64,000 nucleotides of DNA from Massilia rhizosphaerae. GTDB lineage: Bacteria > Pseudomonadota > Gammaproteobacteria > Burkholderiales > Burkholderiaceae_D. The position numbers and the translations under genes were made by a program. The stretch lies in assembly GCF_016093545.1 (NCBI RefSeq), contig NZ_JADKYX010000025.1, forward strand, positions 1 through 64,000. The letters run 5' to 3'. Below are positions 16,812 through 25,915 of the stretch, piece by piece (position 1 is the first letter of the stretch; each line of letters begins with the position of its first letter). The notes under the pieces were generated by a model. It saw nothing but the letters and a program-made list of their open reading frames with translations, was not told the origin of the DNA and made no database searches.

Positions 16812-19232
16812 ATGACCGCGCCGTTCGCCCAGGCCAGCCTGTCGCGCCGCTTCGCGCTCGCGGCCGCGATCCTGACGGCGGCGGCCGTGCTGCTGATCGC
16901 CGGCGTTTCGTTCTGGCTGATCGACCACCAGCGCGCGCAGGCCAATGCCCTGCTGCAGAAGCGCGAAGTCGCCTTCCACGCCACCACGGTCGGCCACAAC
17001 CTGCGGGCCATCGTCACCCGCTTGCGGGAAATGGGCGCCAACCCGATCCTGGCCGCGGCGCTCGGCGACGGCGACGACAAGGAAACCTATCTGACGCCGT
17101 TCCTGCACGGCCTGCGCCAGATGAACGGCGTGCCGCTGCGGCTGCTGTTCACGGATGTCGAGGGCACGGCAATCGCCGACAACGGCGTGCCCGGCTTCAC
17201 CCCGGCCGACCTGGCCTGGCTGCGCGCGCGCCTGGCGGATGCCGCACTGCCCGGCGGCGCGCAGACCGCGCTGCGGACCGGCCCCGCGGGCGCGGAACTG
17301 ATCGGCGTCGTCCCGCTGCGCGACGCGCACACGCACGCGCCGGAGGGCGCCCTGATGTACAAGCTGCGGCTGGACGACCTCAAGCCGGTGCCGTGGGCGA
17401 TCCTCGACACGGCGGCGGAGGGCCCGCCCGCGGGCGGGCACGAGATCGCGGCGGCCGTGCCGCTGCCGCCGGACCTGGCCCGACTTGGTCTCGTGCTGCG
17501 CGAGGACGAGCGCCGCCTGCCGCTGCCGCTGGAGGCGGCCGGTCCGCACTACTTCCTGATCGTCCTCGTCGCCTTCTTCCTCGCGCTGCTCGTGTTCATC
17601 CTGGCGTCGCGGCTCGCGTTCGGCCTCACGCGCGACCTGCGCCGCCTCGAGACATTTTCCGCCAGCCTGGGCGAGGACATCGGCAGCCAGCGCGCGCCGC
17701 TCGACGGCTCGCGCGAAGTCGTCAGCCTGGCGCGCGCGCTGAACCGCATGCTCGACCGCCTGTACGAACAGCATGCGCGCCTGGAAGCGGAACGCCGCAA
17801 ATTCCTGCAGCTGGCGAACAACATCCCGCAGCTCGTGTGGATCGGCGACCCGGGCGGCAACATCGTCTGGTTCAACGACCGCTGGCACGAGTTCACGGGC
17901 AGTCCGCCCGGCAGCGCCGGCGCGGACGAGTGGCGCCGCTATCACGATCCGGAAGTCCTGCCGCAGGTGATGCGGCGCTGGAAGGAAGCCCTCGCCAGCG
18001 GCAACATGGCGCAGATGACCTTCCCGCTGCGCGGCGCCGACGGCCGTTACCGCAGCTTCTTCACGTCGGTGGCGCCGCTGCGCGACGACGGCGGTCGCAT
18101 CGTCCAGTGGTTCGGCACGTGCACCGACGTCACCCCGCTGGAACGGGCGGAACGGGCCGTGCGCTACAGCGAGGAGCGCCTGCAGCAAGGCCTCGTCGCA
18201 GCGCGCATGGCCGTGTGGGAGCGCGATCCGCACAGCGGCGAGGTGAGCTTCTCGGCCAATCTGCACAGCGTGTTCGGCAAGAACTGGCACAACATCGCCG
18301 AGCTGCAAAAGCTCGTCCATCCGGACGACCGCCAGGCCTTGCGCGACACGGTCGAGCAAGCCATCCGCGCCAAGGGCGAATACCGCGCCACGCCGCGCAT
18401 CCGGCGCGCCGACGACGGCCGCCTGGCCTGGATCGACATGCGCGGCCGCCTCGGCCTCGGCGCCGACGGCCGCAGCACCGTCGTGCACGTGGTGGCGATC
18501 GACATCACGGAACGCAAGCGCGCGGAAGAAGCGCTGCAACTGGCCGACCAGCGCAAGGACGAATTCCTCGCCATGCTGGCGCACGAGCTGAGGAATCCGC
18601 TGGCGCCGATCTCCAGCGCGGCCGACATGCTGCGCCTGGCCTATGCGGGCGAGCCGCGCGTCAAGCAGATCAGCGACATCATCGCGCGCCAGGTCACCCA
18701 CATGCGGCACCTGGTGAACGACCTGCTGGACGTCTCGCGCGTCACCCGCGGCCTCGTCGCCGTGGCCAGGCAGCCGCTGGACCTGCGCCGCGTCGTCACC
18801 GAGGCCGCCGAGCAGGTCCGCCCGCTCGTCGACGCGCGCGGCCACACCCTCGACGTCCTGCTCGCCGACGCGCCGGTGATGGTGGACGGCGACCACACGC
18901 GTCTCGTGCAGGTGGTCGCGAACCTGCTCGCCAACGCCGCCAAGTACACGCCGGAGGGCGGCCGCATCGAGGTCGAACTGGAAGCCGCCGACGGCCAGGC
19001 CTACCTCGCGGTGCGCGACAACGGCAACGGCATCGCGCCCGAGCTGCTGCCCGTCGTGTTCGACCTGTTCACGCAAGGCTCGCGCACGCTCGACCGCGCC
19101 CAGGGCGGCCTGGGTCTCGGCCTGGCGCTCGTGCGCAAGCTCGTCGAACTGCACGGCGGCCACGTCGACGCCGCCAGCGCCGGGCCGGGACGCGGCAGCA
19201 CGTTCACCGTCACCCTGCCGCTGCTGCCTTGA
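16812..19232 (+). CDS. Membrane sensor histidine kinase with two PAS domains
   Basis: 806 residues. Membrane helices at about 15-37 and 250-270 bracket a periplasmic sensor. A linker/HAMP-like region leads to PAS 1 (about 330-455, FLQLANNIPQLVWIGDPGGNIVWFNDRW) and PAS 2 (about 470-590). HisKA follows, with the phospho-acceptor at about His591 (MLAHELRNPLAPISSAADML), then HATPase_c with N box LLANAAKYTP and G boxes DNGNGIAPEL and GGLGLGLALV. It lacks a receiver domain and has no adjacent response regulator, so it is an orphan kinase. ATG 16812 was taken as start because it begins the first membrane segment. The stop codon directly abuts a repeat cluster. Confidence 0.88.
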   Translation: MTAPFAQASLSRRFALAAAILTAAAVLLIAGVSFWLIDHQRAQANALLQKREVAFHATTVGHNLRAIVTRLREMGANPILAAALGDGDDKETYLTPFLHGLRQMNGVPLRLLFTDVEGTAIADNGVPGFTPADLAWLRARLADAALPGGAQTALRTGPAGAELIGVVPLRDAHTHAPEGALMYKLRLDDLKPVPWAILDTAAEGPPAGGHEIAAAVPLPPDLARLGLVLREDERRLPLPLEAAGPHYFLIVLVAFFLALLVFILASRLAFGLTRDLRRLETFSASLGEDIGSQRAPLDGSREVVSLARALNRMLDRLYEQHARLEAERRKFLQLANNIPQLVWIGDPGGNIVWFNDRWHEFTGSPPGSAGADEWRRYHDPEVLPQVMRRWKEALASGNMAQMTFPLRGADGRYRSFFTSVAPLRDDGGRIVQWFGTCTDVTPLERAERAVRYSEERLQQGLVAARMAVWERDPHSGEVSFSANLHSVFGKNWHNIAELQKLVHPDDRQALRDTVEQAIRAKGEYRATPRIRRADDGRLAWIDMRGRLGLGADGRSTVVHVVAIDITERKRAEEALQLADQRKDEFLAMLAHELRNPLAPISSAADMLRLAYAGEPRVKQISDIIARQVTHMRHLVNDLLDVSRVTRGLVAVARQPLDLRRVVTEAAEQVRPLVDARGHTLDVLLADAPVMVDGDHTRLVQVVANLLANAAKYTPEGGRIEVELEAADGQAYLAVRDNGNGIAPELLPVVFDLFTQGSRTLDRAQGGLGLGLALVRKLVELHGGHVDAASAGPGRGSTFTVTLPLLP

Positions 19233-19499
19233 AATTCGGGGTCAGAGCATTTTTTAGCCAAAATTCGGGGTCAGAGCACTTTTTGAAGAAATTGCTCGCC
19301 TGTCAGAATGGCCTTTGGCCGGCCGTCGCGCACTCGCGGTCGCACGTCGTTTAGGTACGCCGCTCCCCGCGTTGGCGGTCATCCGCAGCATCGCTCAACT
19401 CAGAGAAATTGCACCGAAATGTGCTCTGACCCCGAATTTCGCGAAAAACGTGCTCTGACCCCGAATTTTCGACCCCGAATTTTCTGACCCCGATTTTTC
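19232..19499. repeat. REP-like inverted-repeat cluster (GGGGTCAGAGCAC family)
   Basis: Two direct copies of AAATTCGGGGTCAGAGCAC (19232-19249, slightly degenerate; 19261-19279) face two inverted copies (19421-19439; 19450-19469) and two truncated inverted copies (about 19471-19483 and 19485-19499). About 140 bases of non-coding spacer lie between the arms. The cluster fills the entire gap between two convergent genes, from stop codon to stop codon. The layout resembles a BIME or a miniature element spread by a REP-associated transposase. No transposase gene is present here. Confidence 0.8.
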
Positions 19500-21458
19500 T
19501 TACTTGACGTCGAGCCGGAACGGCGCGGCCGGCAGGTCGTCGCCGCCGAACAGGTTCACGAACGGCGCGTCGGCCCAGGCATAGCGCACGGTCGTGACGC
19601 CGGGTACGGCGGCGCCGGGCAGCAAGATCGTGTCGCCCGCCACGCGCGCCTCGGCATAGCGGCAGGCCGTGCCCGCGCACACCTCGAAGGCATTGGCACG
19701 GTCCGACGAATACGTCGCCAGGCCGCCGCCGGTGTCGCGGAACGACACGACGATGTCGTTGCCGCTGCGCCGGGCCGCCACGGCGACTGGGCCGCCCGGC
19801 GCCGTCTTCTCGCCGTACGCCAACACGCGCGCCATGCGCGCGAGACGCTCGCCGACGACGGTCTTCTGGGTCGGATGGATATCGAACCGGTCGCCCACGT
19901 CGACCGTGACGACGTAGCCCGCGTGCGCGTCGCCCACGACGGCATCCGCCTGCGCCTCGCGCAACTCGGCCCAGCCGGACTGGCCGGGCTTCCTGGCCGG
20001 TGTGCCGTAGCCCGGCAGCTGCACGACGAGGAAAGGCAGCGCGGGCTCGCCGAAGCGCTGGCGCCAGTCGCGCATCAACAGCGACAGCAGCGTGCGATAT
20101 TCCTGCGCCGCCCCCACGTTCGATTCGCCCTGATACCACGCGGCCAGCTTGAATTTATACCCGACCAGCGGCGCGATCATGCCGTTGTACAAGGTCGTGA
20201 GACTCGTCGGCACGTCCCACGGCGCCGGCGGCACGGACTGGCCCTTCATCGCAGTGCCGCGCCGGACCTTCCACGCGGCCGGCAGCGGTATCGACTGGCC
20301 GTCCGCCAGGCCCACGCTGCGCTTGTCCGGCGGTCCCGACAGGCCGCCGCCCTGCCCGCCGCTCAGCACGCGCATGGCGATCACGTTGCGGCCGGGCTTG
20401 AACACGCCCGCCGGCACGGCATAGTCGCGCCAGACCCAGGCCGTGCTGCCGCCGCCGACGCGCACGCCGTTGACCCAGGTGGTGTCGTACGTGTCGACCG
20501 GTCCCAGGTGCAGCATGTTCGCGGCCCTGGCCTGCGCGTCCGTCAGCGTGATCGTCGTGCGATACCACGCGACGCCGTCGAAATCCTTGAAGCCGGCCAC
20601 GCCGCTGTCCTTCCACGAACCGGAAGGCGTGACGGTGGACCAGGCGCCTTCGTCGAGATCCGGCGCGATCCAGGCGCGTTGCGCCGCCGCGGCCGGGTCG
20701 TGCGCCGTCCACCATGCCTCGTTGCGCTCGTCTTCCGCGCGCATGCCGGCGGCCGGATCGGCGCCGTATTGCACGACGGCGGCCACGCGGTCCTTGTAGT
20801 CGGGAAGAGTGCGCAGCGAGGCCGCGCCGATCCAGCCCTGGATCGTCGTGCCGCCCCAGCTGGCGTTGATGAAGCCGACGGGGATCTTGTAACCGCCCTG
20901 CAGCGAGCGCGCCATGTAATAGCAGACGGCGGACGTGTCGCCGACGGTGTCGGGCGACGCGCGCTTCCACTCGACCGGGCCCTTGAGCTCATCCTGCGGC
21001 GCCGCCGTGCTGTTCTTTTCCACGTTCAGGAAGCGGATCCTGTCGTTGGCCGCCGTGACCGTGTTGAACCATGCGTTCGTCGACGTGCGCACGGGGAATT
21101 CCATGTTCGACTGGCCGGAGCACAGGTAGACGTCGCCGACGAGGATGTCGGCGCGGCTGACCGTGTCGGTGCCGGATTTGACCGTCAGCGTGTACGGGCC
21201 GCCGGCGGGCTGCGGCGGCAGCTGGATCTTCCATTTGCCGTGCGCGTCCGCGCTGCCGGTCGCCGTGCGTCCGCCGAGCGTCACGGTCAGCTTGCGGCCG
21301 GCGTCCGCCGTGCCCCACACGGCGATGGGCTCGTCCCGTTGCAGCACCGCATGATCGGAAAAGACCCGGGCCAGTCCCAGGTCGGCCGCCTGGCCGGGCA
21401 GGCAGGCGCAGCCGGCGGCGAGCGCCAGCAGGGGCGCCGCCAATCGTGTTGTCTCCAT
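19500..21458 (-). CDS. Sialate O-acetylesterase (SASA) family protein
   Basis: 652 residues, secreted: a signal peptide (METTRLAAPLLALAAGCACL) with either a lipobox at LAAGC or cleavage after GQA. The SASA/SGNH hydrolase fold shows the nucleophile motif LCSGQSNME (Ser about 117) and WYQGESN, with an inserted galactose-binding-like beta domain (about 280-390). Family members remove O-acetyl groups from sialic acids or from hemicelluloses such as xylan. AGGAA precedes the start at 21458. No sialic-acid catabolism genes are nearby, so plant-polysaccharide deacetylation is equally possible. Confidence 0.85.
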   Translation of the reverse strand: METTRLAAPLLALAAGCACLPGQAADLGLARVFSDHAVLQRDEPIAVWGTADAGRKLTVTLGGRTATGSADAHGKWKIQLPPQPAGGPYTLTVKSGTDTVSRADILVGDVYLCSGQSNMEFPVRTSTNAWFNTVTAANDRIRFLNVEKNSTAAPQDELKGPVEWKRASPDTVGDTSAVCYYMARSLQGGYKIPVGFINASWGGTTIQGWIGAASLRTLPDYKDRVAAVVQYGADPAAGMRAEDERNEAWWTAHDPAAAAQRAWIAPDLDEGAWSTVTPSGSWKDSGVAGFKDFDGVAWYRTTITLTDAQARAANMLHLGPVDTYDTTWVNGVRVGGGSTAWVWRDYAVPAGVFKPGRNVIAMRVLSGGQGGGLSGPPDKRSVGLADGQSIPLPAAWKVRRGTAMKGQSVPPAPWDVPTSLTTLYNGMIAPLVGYKFKLAAWYQGESNVGAAQEYRTLLSLLMRDWRQRFGEPALPFLVVQLPGYGTPARKPGQSGWAELREAQADAVVGDAHAGYVVTVDVGDRFDIHPTQKTVVGERLARMARVLAYGEKTAPGGPVAVAARRSGNDIVVSFRDTGGGLATYSSDRANAFEVCAGTACRYAEARVAGDTILLPGAAVPGVTTVRYAWADAPFVNLFGGDDLPAAPFRLDVK

Positions 21459-21561
21459 CGTGATTCCTCGTCGTTGTTGTCGCGCAGAATGTTTGCGCAA
21501 TTCATTTTTTACGAGAAATCATGTTATACCAATGACGAGACCGCCGCACCGCGCTTCGAGC

Positions 21562-21585
21562 AAAAAAAACCAGCCCGCGGGCTGG
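21562..21585 (-). terminator. Rho-independent terminator for the Ser/Gly-rich protein gene
   Basis: The self-complementary stem CCAGCCCGCGGGCTGG (21570-21585) is followed on the minus strand by eight Ts (21562-21569). It lies about 40 bases beyond the stop of the gene at 21628-22296. Confidence 0.8.
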
Positions 21586-21627
21586 CATGGTCCGCGGCGC
21601 CACAGCGGCGCCGCGTGCGAAGGACGG

Positions 21628-22296
21628 TCAATAACCGCGGTTGCCGTTGTTCTGGCCACTGGTGGTACTCGTGCCGGTGCCGCTGGTGCTGGTGCCGCTC
21701 GTGCCCGTGCCGGTCGCGCTGGTGCCCGTGCCCGAACCGGAACCGGTGCCGCTCATGCCGCTCGAGCCGGACAGGCCGGTGCCGCTGGCGCCGGTGCTGC
21801 CGCTCATGCCGCTGGTGCCGGACGAGCCGGAGCTCGTGCTGCCGCTCATGCCGCTCGAACCCGAGGAACCGGTGCCGGTCGGGGGCGTGGTGGGCGTGGC
21901 CATGCCGCTGCCGGTCGGCGGCGTGGTGGTGCCGGTGCCCATGCTGCTGCCCGTGCCGGTGCCCATGCTGCCGCTGGTGCCGCTCGACCCGCTCGTGCCG
22001 GAGGTGCCCTGGGTGTCCTGGCTGCCGCTGGACGACGTGCCGCTGGTGCCGCCCGTGCTCGAGCTGCTGCTGGTGGAGCCGCGGCTACCGCTCGAACCCT
22101 GGCTCGAGCTGTGCTTCTTGTGATGTTTTTTCTTGGTATGTTTCTTGGTGGTCGAACTGGTCGACTTCGCCTGGTCCTGCGCGGTCGCGCTGCTGTCGGT
22201 CGACGCGCTGGTCTGTGCCTGGGCATTCATCGTACCGAACATCGCCACCGTGGCGGCGGCACCCAGCAGGCCCTTCAATAGCTTATTCATTTTCAT
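21628..22296 (-). CDS. Ser/Gly/Thr-rich low-complexity secreted protein
   Basis: 222 residues. A clear signal peptide (MNKLLKGLLGAAATVAMFGTMNAQAQ) is followed by a short basic patch (KKHTKKKHHKKH, about 51-62). About 150 residues of G/S/T/M/P-rich repeats in GTGSSG, SGMSGS and PPTGSGM style then run to the C-terminus, with no cysteine. It has its own ribosome site (GGGAGAAG) and terminator, so it is a single-gene transcript. I cannot assign a function. The composition fits an extended, flexible periplasmic or extracellular protein. Confidence 0.7.
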   Translation of the reverse strand: MKMNKLLKGLLGAAATVAMFGTMNAQAQTSASTDSSATAQDQAKSTSSTTKKHTKKKHHKKHSSSQGSSGSRGSTSSSSSTGGTSGTSSSGSQDTQGTSGTSGSSGTSGSMGTGTGSSMGTGTTTPPTGSGMATPTTPPTGTGSSGSSGMSGSTSSGSSGTSGMSGSTGASGTGLSGSSGMSGTGSGSGTGTSATGTGTSGTSTSGTGTSTTSGQNNGNRGY

Positions 22297-22415
22297 GGTC
22301 TTCTCCCGAGAGAATATATTTGGGGCAAAAAAAGCTCTGCAATATCAAGCAGATACTGCGGAGGCGGAGTTTAAAGACATCGCAGAGAAAGGTGCGCGCG
22401 TTAGCCGTGCGGCAA

Positions 22416-22440
22416 CAAAAAAGGCCCCGAAAACGGGGCC
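22416..22440 (-). terminator. Rho-independent terminator for the serine hydrolase gene
   Basis: The stem GGCCCCG...CGGGGCC (22423-22440, loop AAAA) is followed on the minus strand by a run of Ts (22416-22422). It lies 26 bases past the stop of the gene at 22467-23699. Confidence 0.8.
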
Positions 22441-22466
22441 CTTTCAGAGGGAAACGCGATCGCGCG

Positions 22467-23699
22467 CTACGATCTGCCGGCCCCGGCCGCCTGCGCGGCC
22501 AGCGTCCCCAGGCGCGAGTACAGGTCGAGCACGTTGCTCTTGTCATCCGGATAGACCCGGTTCGACAGCAACACGTAAAACGATTTCGAATGCGGGTCGA
22601 TCCACAGCACGCATCCCGTGAACCCCGTGTGGCCGTAGCTGCCGACCGGGTACACGCTGCCGCGCGGCCGTTTGGCGTACGGCGAATCGATGTCCATGCC
22701 GAGACCGCGCTGCGCCAGGCCGGGGGGCGACTGCACCGTCGTCAGCAGGGTCACGCTGTGCGGACTGAGGATGCGTACGCCGTCCAGCACGCCGCCCGCC
22801 AGCACCATGCGGGCGTAGCGCGCCACGTCGCCGACCGTCGTGAACACCCCGGCCGAGCCCGCGACGCCGCCCATCCGGCGCACCGTCGGGTCGTGCACGA
22901 CGCCGCGCAGGAGTTCACCCGGCGCGAGGTCGCCGTGCGCCCCCTTGCCGCCGTCCTGGCCCACTTGCGTCGGCGCGATCGTCCCGGCATCGGCCCGGCG
23001 CAGCGGCAGATAGCCCGTGTTCTGCATCCGCAGCGGCGCGAAGACGTGGGCCTGCGCGTAATCGTCCAGCGGCGTGCCCGTGACCTGCTCGACGATCTGG
23101 CCCAGCAGGATGTAATTGACGTCGGAATAGCGGAAGTGCGTGCCCGGCGCATGCGTGACGGCCAGCGCGCATGCGAGCTTGTGCGCGGCCGCGCGGCCCG
23201 TCCAGGCAGGTTCCTTCGGCAAGCCGGCGGGCAAGCCGGAGCTGTGCGTGAGCAATTGCCGGATCGTGATCGTTTCCTTGCCGCCATTCCCGCACTCGGG
23301 GAAGTATTTGACGAGCTTGTCGTCCAGGCCGATGCGGCCCTGCTCGGCCAGGATCAGCACGGACGGCGCCGTGGCCAGCACCTTCGTCAGCGACGCGGCG
23401 TCGAACACGGTGGATGTCGTGACGTCCGCCGCGTCCGGCGCATAGGTCAGGTGGCCGTAGGCCTGTTCGTAGACGGCGTCTCCGTGCTCCAGATGGAACA
23501 CGGCGCCCGGCAGCTTGTGCGCGTCGATGGCGTCATCGACGGCGGCGTCGATTTGCGCAAAGCGCCTCACGTCCAACTGGGGCGCGTCGCCCGCGCGCGG
23601 GCGCGGCGCGTGCCTCGACGAGGCGCAGCCGGCGGCGAGCACGGCAATGCAGACGGCGGCCAGGAGCCTCCTGGAGGGGCGAAGCGGGTAAATACGCAT
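22467..23699 (-). CDS. Beta-lactamase-fold serine hydrolase lipoprotein
   Basis: 410 residues. The N-terminus is a lipoprotein signal with lipobox LAAGC (Cys about 25). The class C beta-lactamase/DD-peptidase fold shows SLTK (Ser103-Lys106), YSDVNY as the Y-x-N motif, and GHTGF near the C-terminus as the KTG-equivalent. Relatives are esterases, DD-peptidases or amidases acting on cell wall or small esters; true beta-lactamase activity is unlikely to be the main role. The start was placed at the ATG ending at 23699, where the signal sequence begins. It is divergent from the LLM oxidoreductase gene and ends in a terminator. Confidence 0.85.
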   Translation of the reverse strand: MRIYPLRPSRRLLAAVCIAVLAAGCASSRHAPRPRAGDAPQLDVRRFAQIDAAVDDAIDAHKLPGAVFHLEHGDAVYEQAYGHLTYAPDAADVTTSTVFDAASLTKVLATAPSVLILAEQGRIGLDDKLVKYFPECGNGGKETITIRQLLTHSSGLPAGLPKEPAWTGRAAAHKLACALAVTHAPGTHFRYSDVNYILLGQIVEQVTGTPLDDYAQAHVFAPLRMQNTGYLPLRRADAGTIAPTQVGQDGGKGAHGDLAPGELLRGVVHDPTVRRMGGVAGSAGVFTTVGDVARYARMVLAGGVLDGVRILSPHSVTLLTTVQSPPGLAQRGLGMDIDSPYAKRPRGSVYPVGSYGHTGFTGCVLWIDPHSKSFYVLLSNRVYPDDKSNVLDLYSRLGTLAAQAAGAGRS

Positions 23700-23824
23700 A
23701 AAAGATGCCGTGGAGACATAGTTCAACAGGCCATCATAGGCAGCCTGCCAGGCGGGGTCAAGCACGGGACTGCCGATCCGGACCCTGCCGCACGCGAAAA
23801 AAAGGATCGGCGTATCATGCCGCG

Positions 23825-24823
<999 letters not shown>

Positions 24824-24939
24824 CACGGGTTACGAAGCGCCGCAACGGTGATCTGGCGAACATTTCACCGGCGCGGCCGCCGCTAAGCTGTCATCCATGG
24901 ACGGCACGTGGCCGTTGATGGCATAACCATGGAGGACCT

Positions 24940-25221
24940 ATGAAAACCCGACTGATCGCCGCCACCCTGATGCTCTCGCTCGCCTCGACGGGCGCCGCCT
25001 ACGCCAAACCCAGCTGCGCGAAAGGCGCCATCGTGGGCGGCATCGGCGGCCACGTGGCCGGCAAGCATGGCCTGCTCGGCGCCGCCGCCGGCTGCGCCAT
25101 CGGCCACCACATGGCGAAGAAGCAGGAACGCGAGCAGCGGCGCCAGGCCCAAGCCCAGGCCCAGGCCGACGCGCAGGCGCGGGCCGCCGCGAACGACAAG
25201 CAGCCGGCGCCCCGCAAATAG
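24940..25221 (+). CDS. Small secreted glycine-zipper-like protein
   Basis: 93 residues. The signal peptide is MKTRLIAATLMLSLASTGAAYA. A Gly-rich hydrophobic hairpin follows (about 29-50, AIVGGIGGHVAGKHGLLGAAAGCAIG), of the glycine-zipper type, then a charged Gln/Ala/Arg-rich helix (about 55-85). Two cysteines (in PSCAKG and AGCAIG) could form a disulfide. A good GGAGG ribosome site precedes the ATG. The function is unknown; similar proteins sit in the periplasm or outer membrane. Confidence 0.65.
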   Translation: MKTRLIAATLMLSLASTGAAYAKPSCAKGAIVGGIGGHVAGKHGLLGAAAGCAIGHHMAKKQEREQRRQAQAQAQADAQARAAANDKQPAPRK

Positions 25222-25244
25222 CAAGTCACAAGTCACGGCAAGGC

Positions 25245-25835
25245 TCAGGCGGCGCCCGTGCCCGCCTGCAGCGCGTCGATCACGTGGCGCGTGGAGCGCA
25301 CCCTGCCCATGACGCGGAAGGTGTGTTCGCAGGCGAACTTGTGCATGTCGCCCTGCATGCTGCTCATCGCATCCTCGACGAACACGACCTCGTAGCCGCG
25401 GTCGAACGCCGCGCGCGCCGTCGATTCGACGCCGAAGTTGGTGGCGATGCCGCCCAGGACGATGGTCTTGATGTTGCGCCGGCGCAGCAGCTGGTCCAGC
25501 TCCGTGGCGTAGAAGGCGCCCCACTGGCGCTTCGTCACGACAATGTCCTGCGCCTGCACCTGGGCTTCCGGCGCCAGGTGCGACGCGTCCGGCGGCGGCG
25601 CGGGCGCGCCCGGCTTTCTCAGCGGGGCATCGGCGGCCGGCAGCTGCAACTGGTCGACGAGCACGCGCACGAAGATCACCATGCCGCCGCGGTCGCGCAT
25701 TTCGCCCGCCAGCAGCACGCAATTGCCCACCACCTGCTCGGCCGTGTACGGCGCCAGGTCCCGTCTCACATTACTGTTCTGCAAATCGATCAGCACCAGG
25801 GCGGTGCGGCCGATGTCGATATCCAGGTCGCTCAT
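25245..25835 (-). CDS. Isochorismatase-family hydrolase, YecD type
   Basis: 196 residues. The fold markers are TALVLIDLQN (Asp17), VVTKRQWGAFYATELDQLLRRR (Lys102) and GGIATNFGVESTARAA. The block KRQWGAFY...LRRR...GVESTAR matches E. coli YecD closely. The residue that is the catalytic Cys in nicotinamidases and similar hydrolases is Gly135 here, as it is in YecD. Cysteine-based amidase chemistry is therefore not expected. The substrate is unknown. AGGAGG precedes the ATG. It diverges from the M1 peptidase gene with an 80-base gap. Confidence 0.85.
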   Translation of the reverse strand: MSDLDIDIGRTALVLIDLQNSNVRRDLAPYTAEQVVGNCVLLAGEMRDRGGMVIFVRVLVDQLQLPAADAPLRKPGAPAPPPDASHLAPEAQVQAQDIVVTKRQWGAFYATELDQLLRRRNIKTIVLGGIATNFGVESTARAAFDRGYEVVFVEDAMSSMQGDMHKFACEHTFRVMGRVRSTRHVIDALQAGTGAA

Positions 25836-25915
25836 GGATGGTCCTCCTTGCCGCGAGTATTCACCAGCGGCGATTTGGATGGCGCAGCTTTCCGCTGTGA
25901 TAAATTCCCCGCATC

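Noticed and set aside
19351..20139. 262-codon minus-strand frame running through the repeat cluster
   Set aside because: It overlaps the sialate esterase gene out of frame and includes the REP-like cluster; no start signal.
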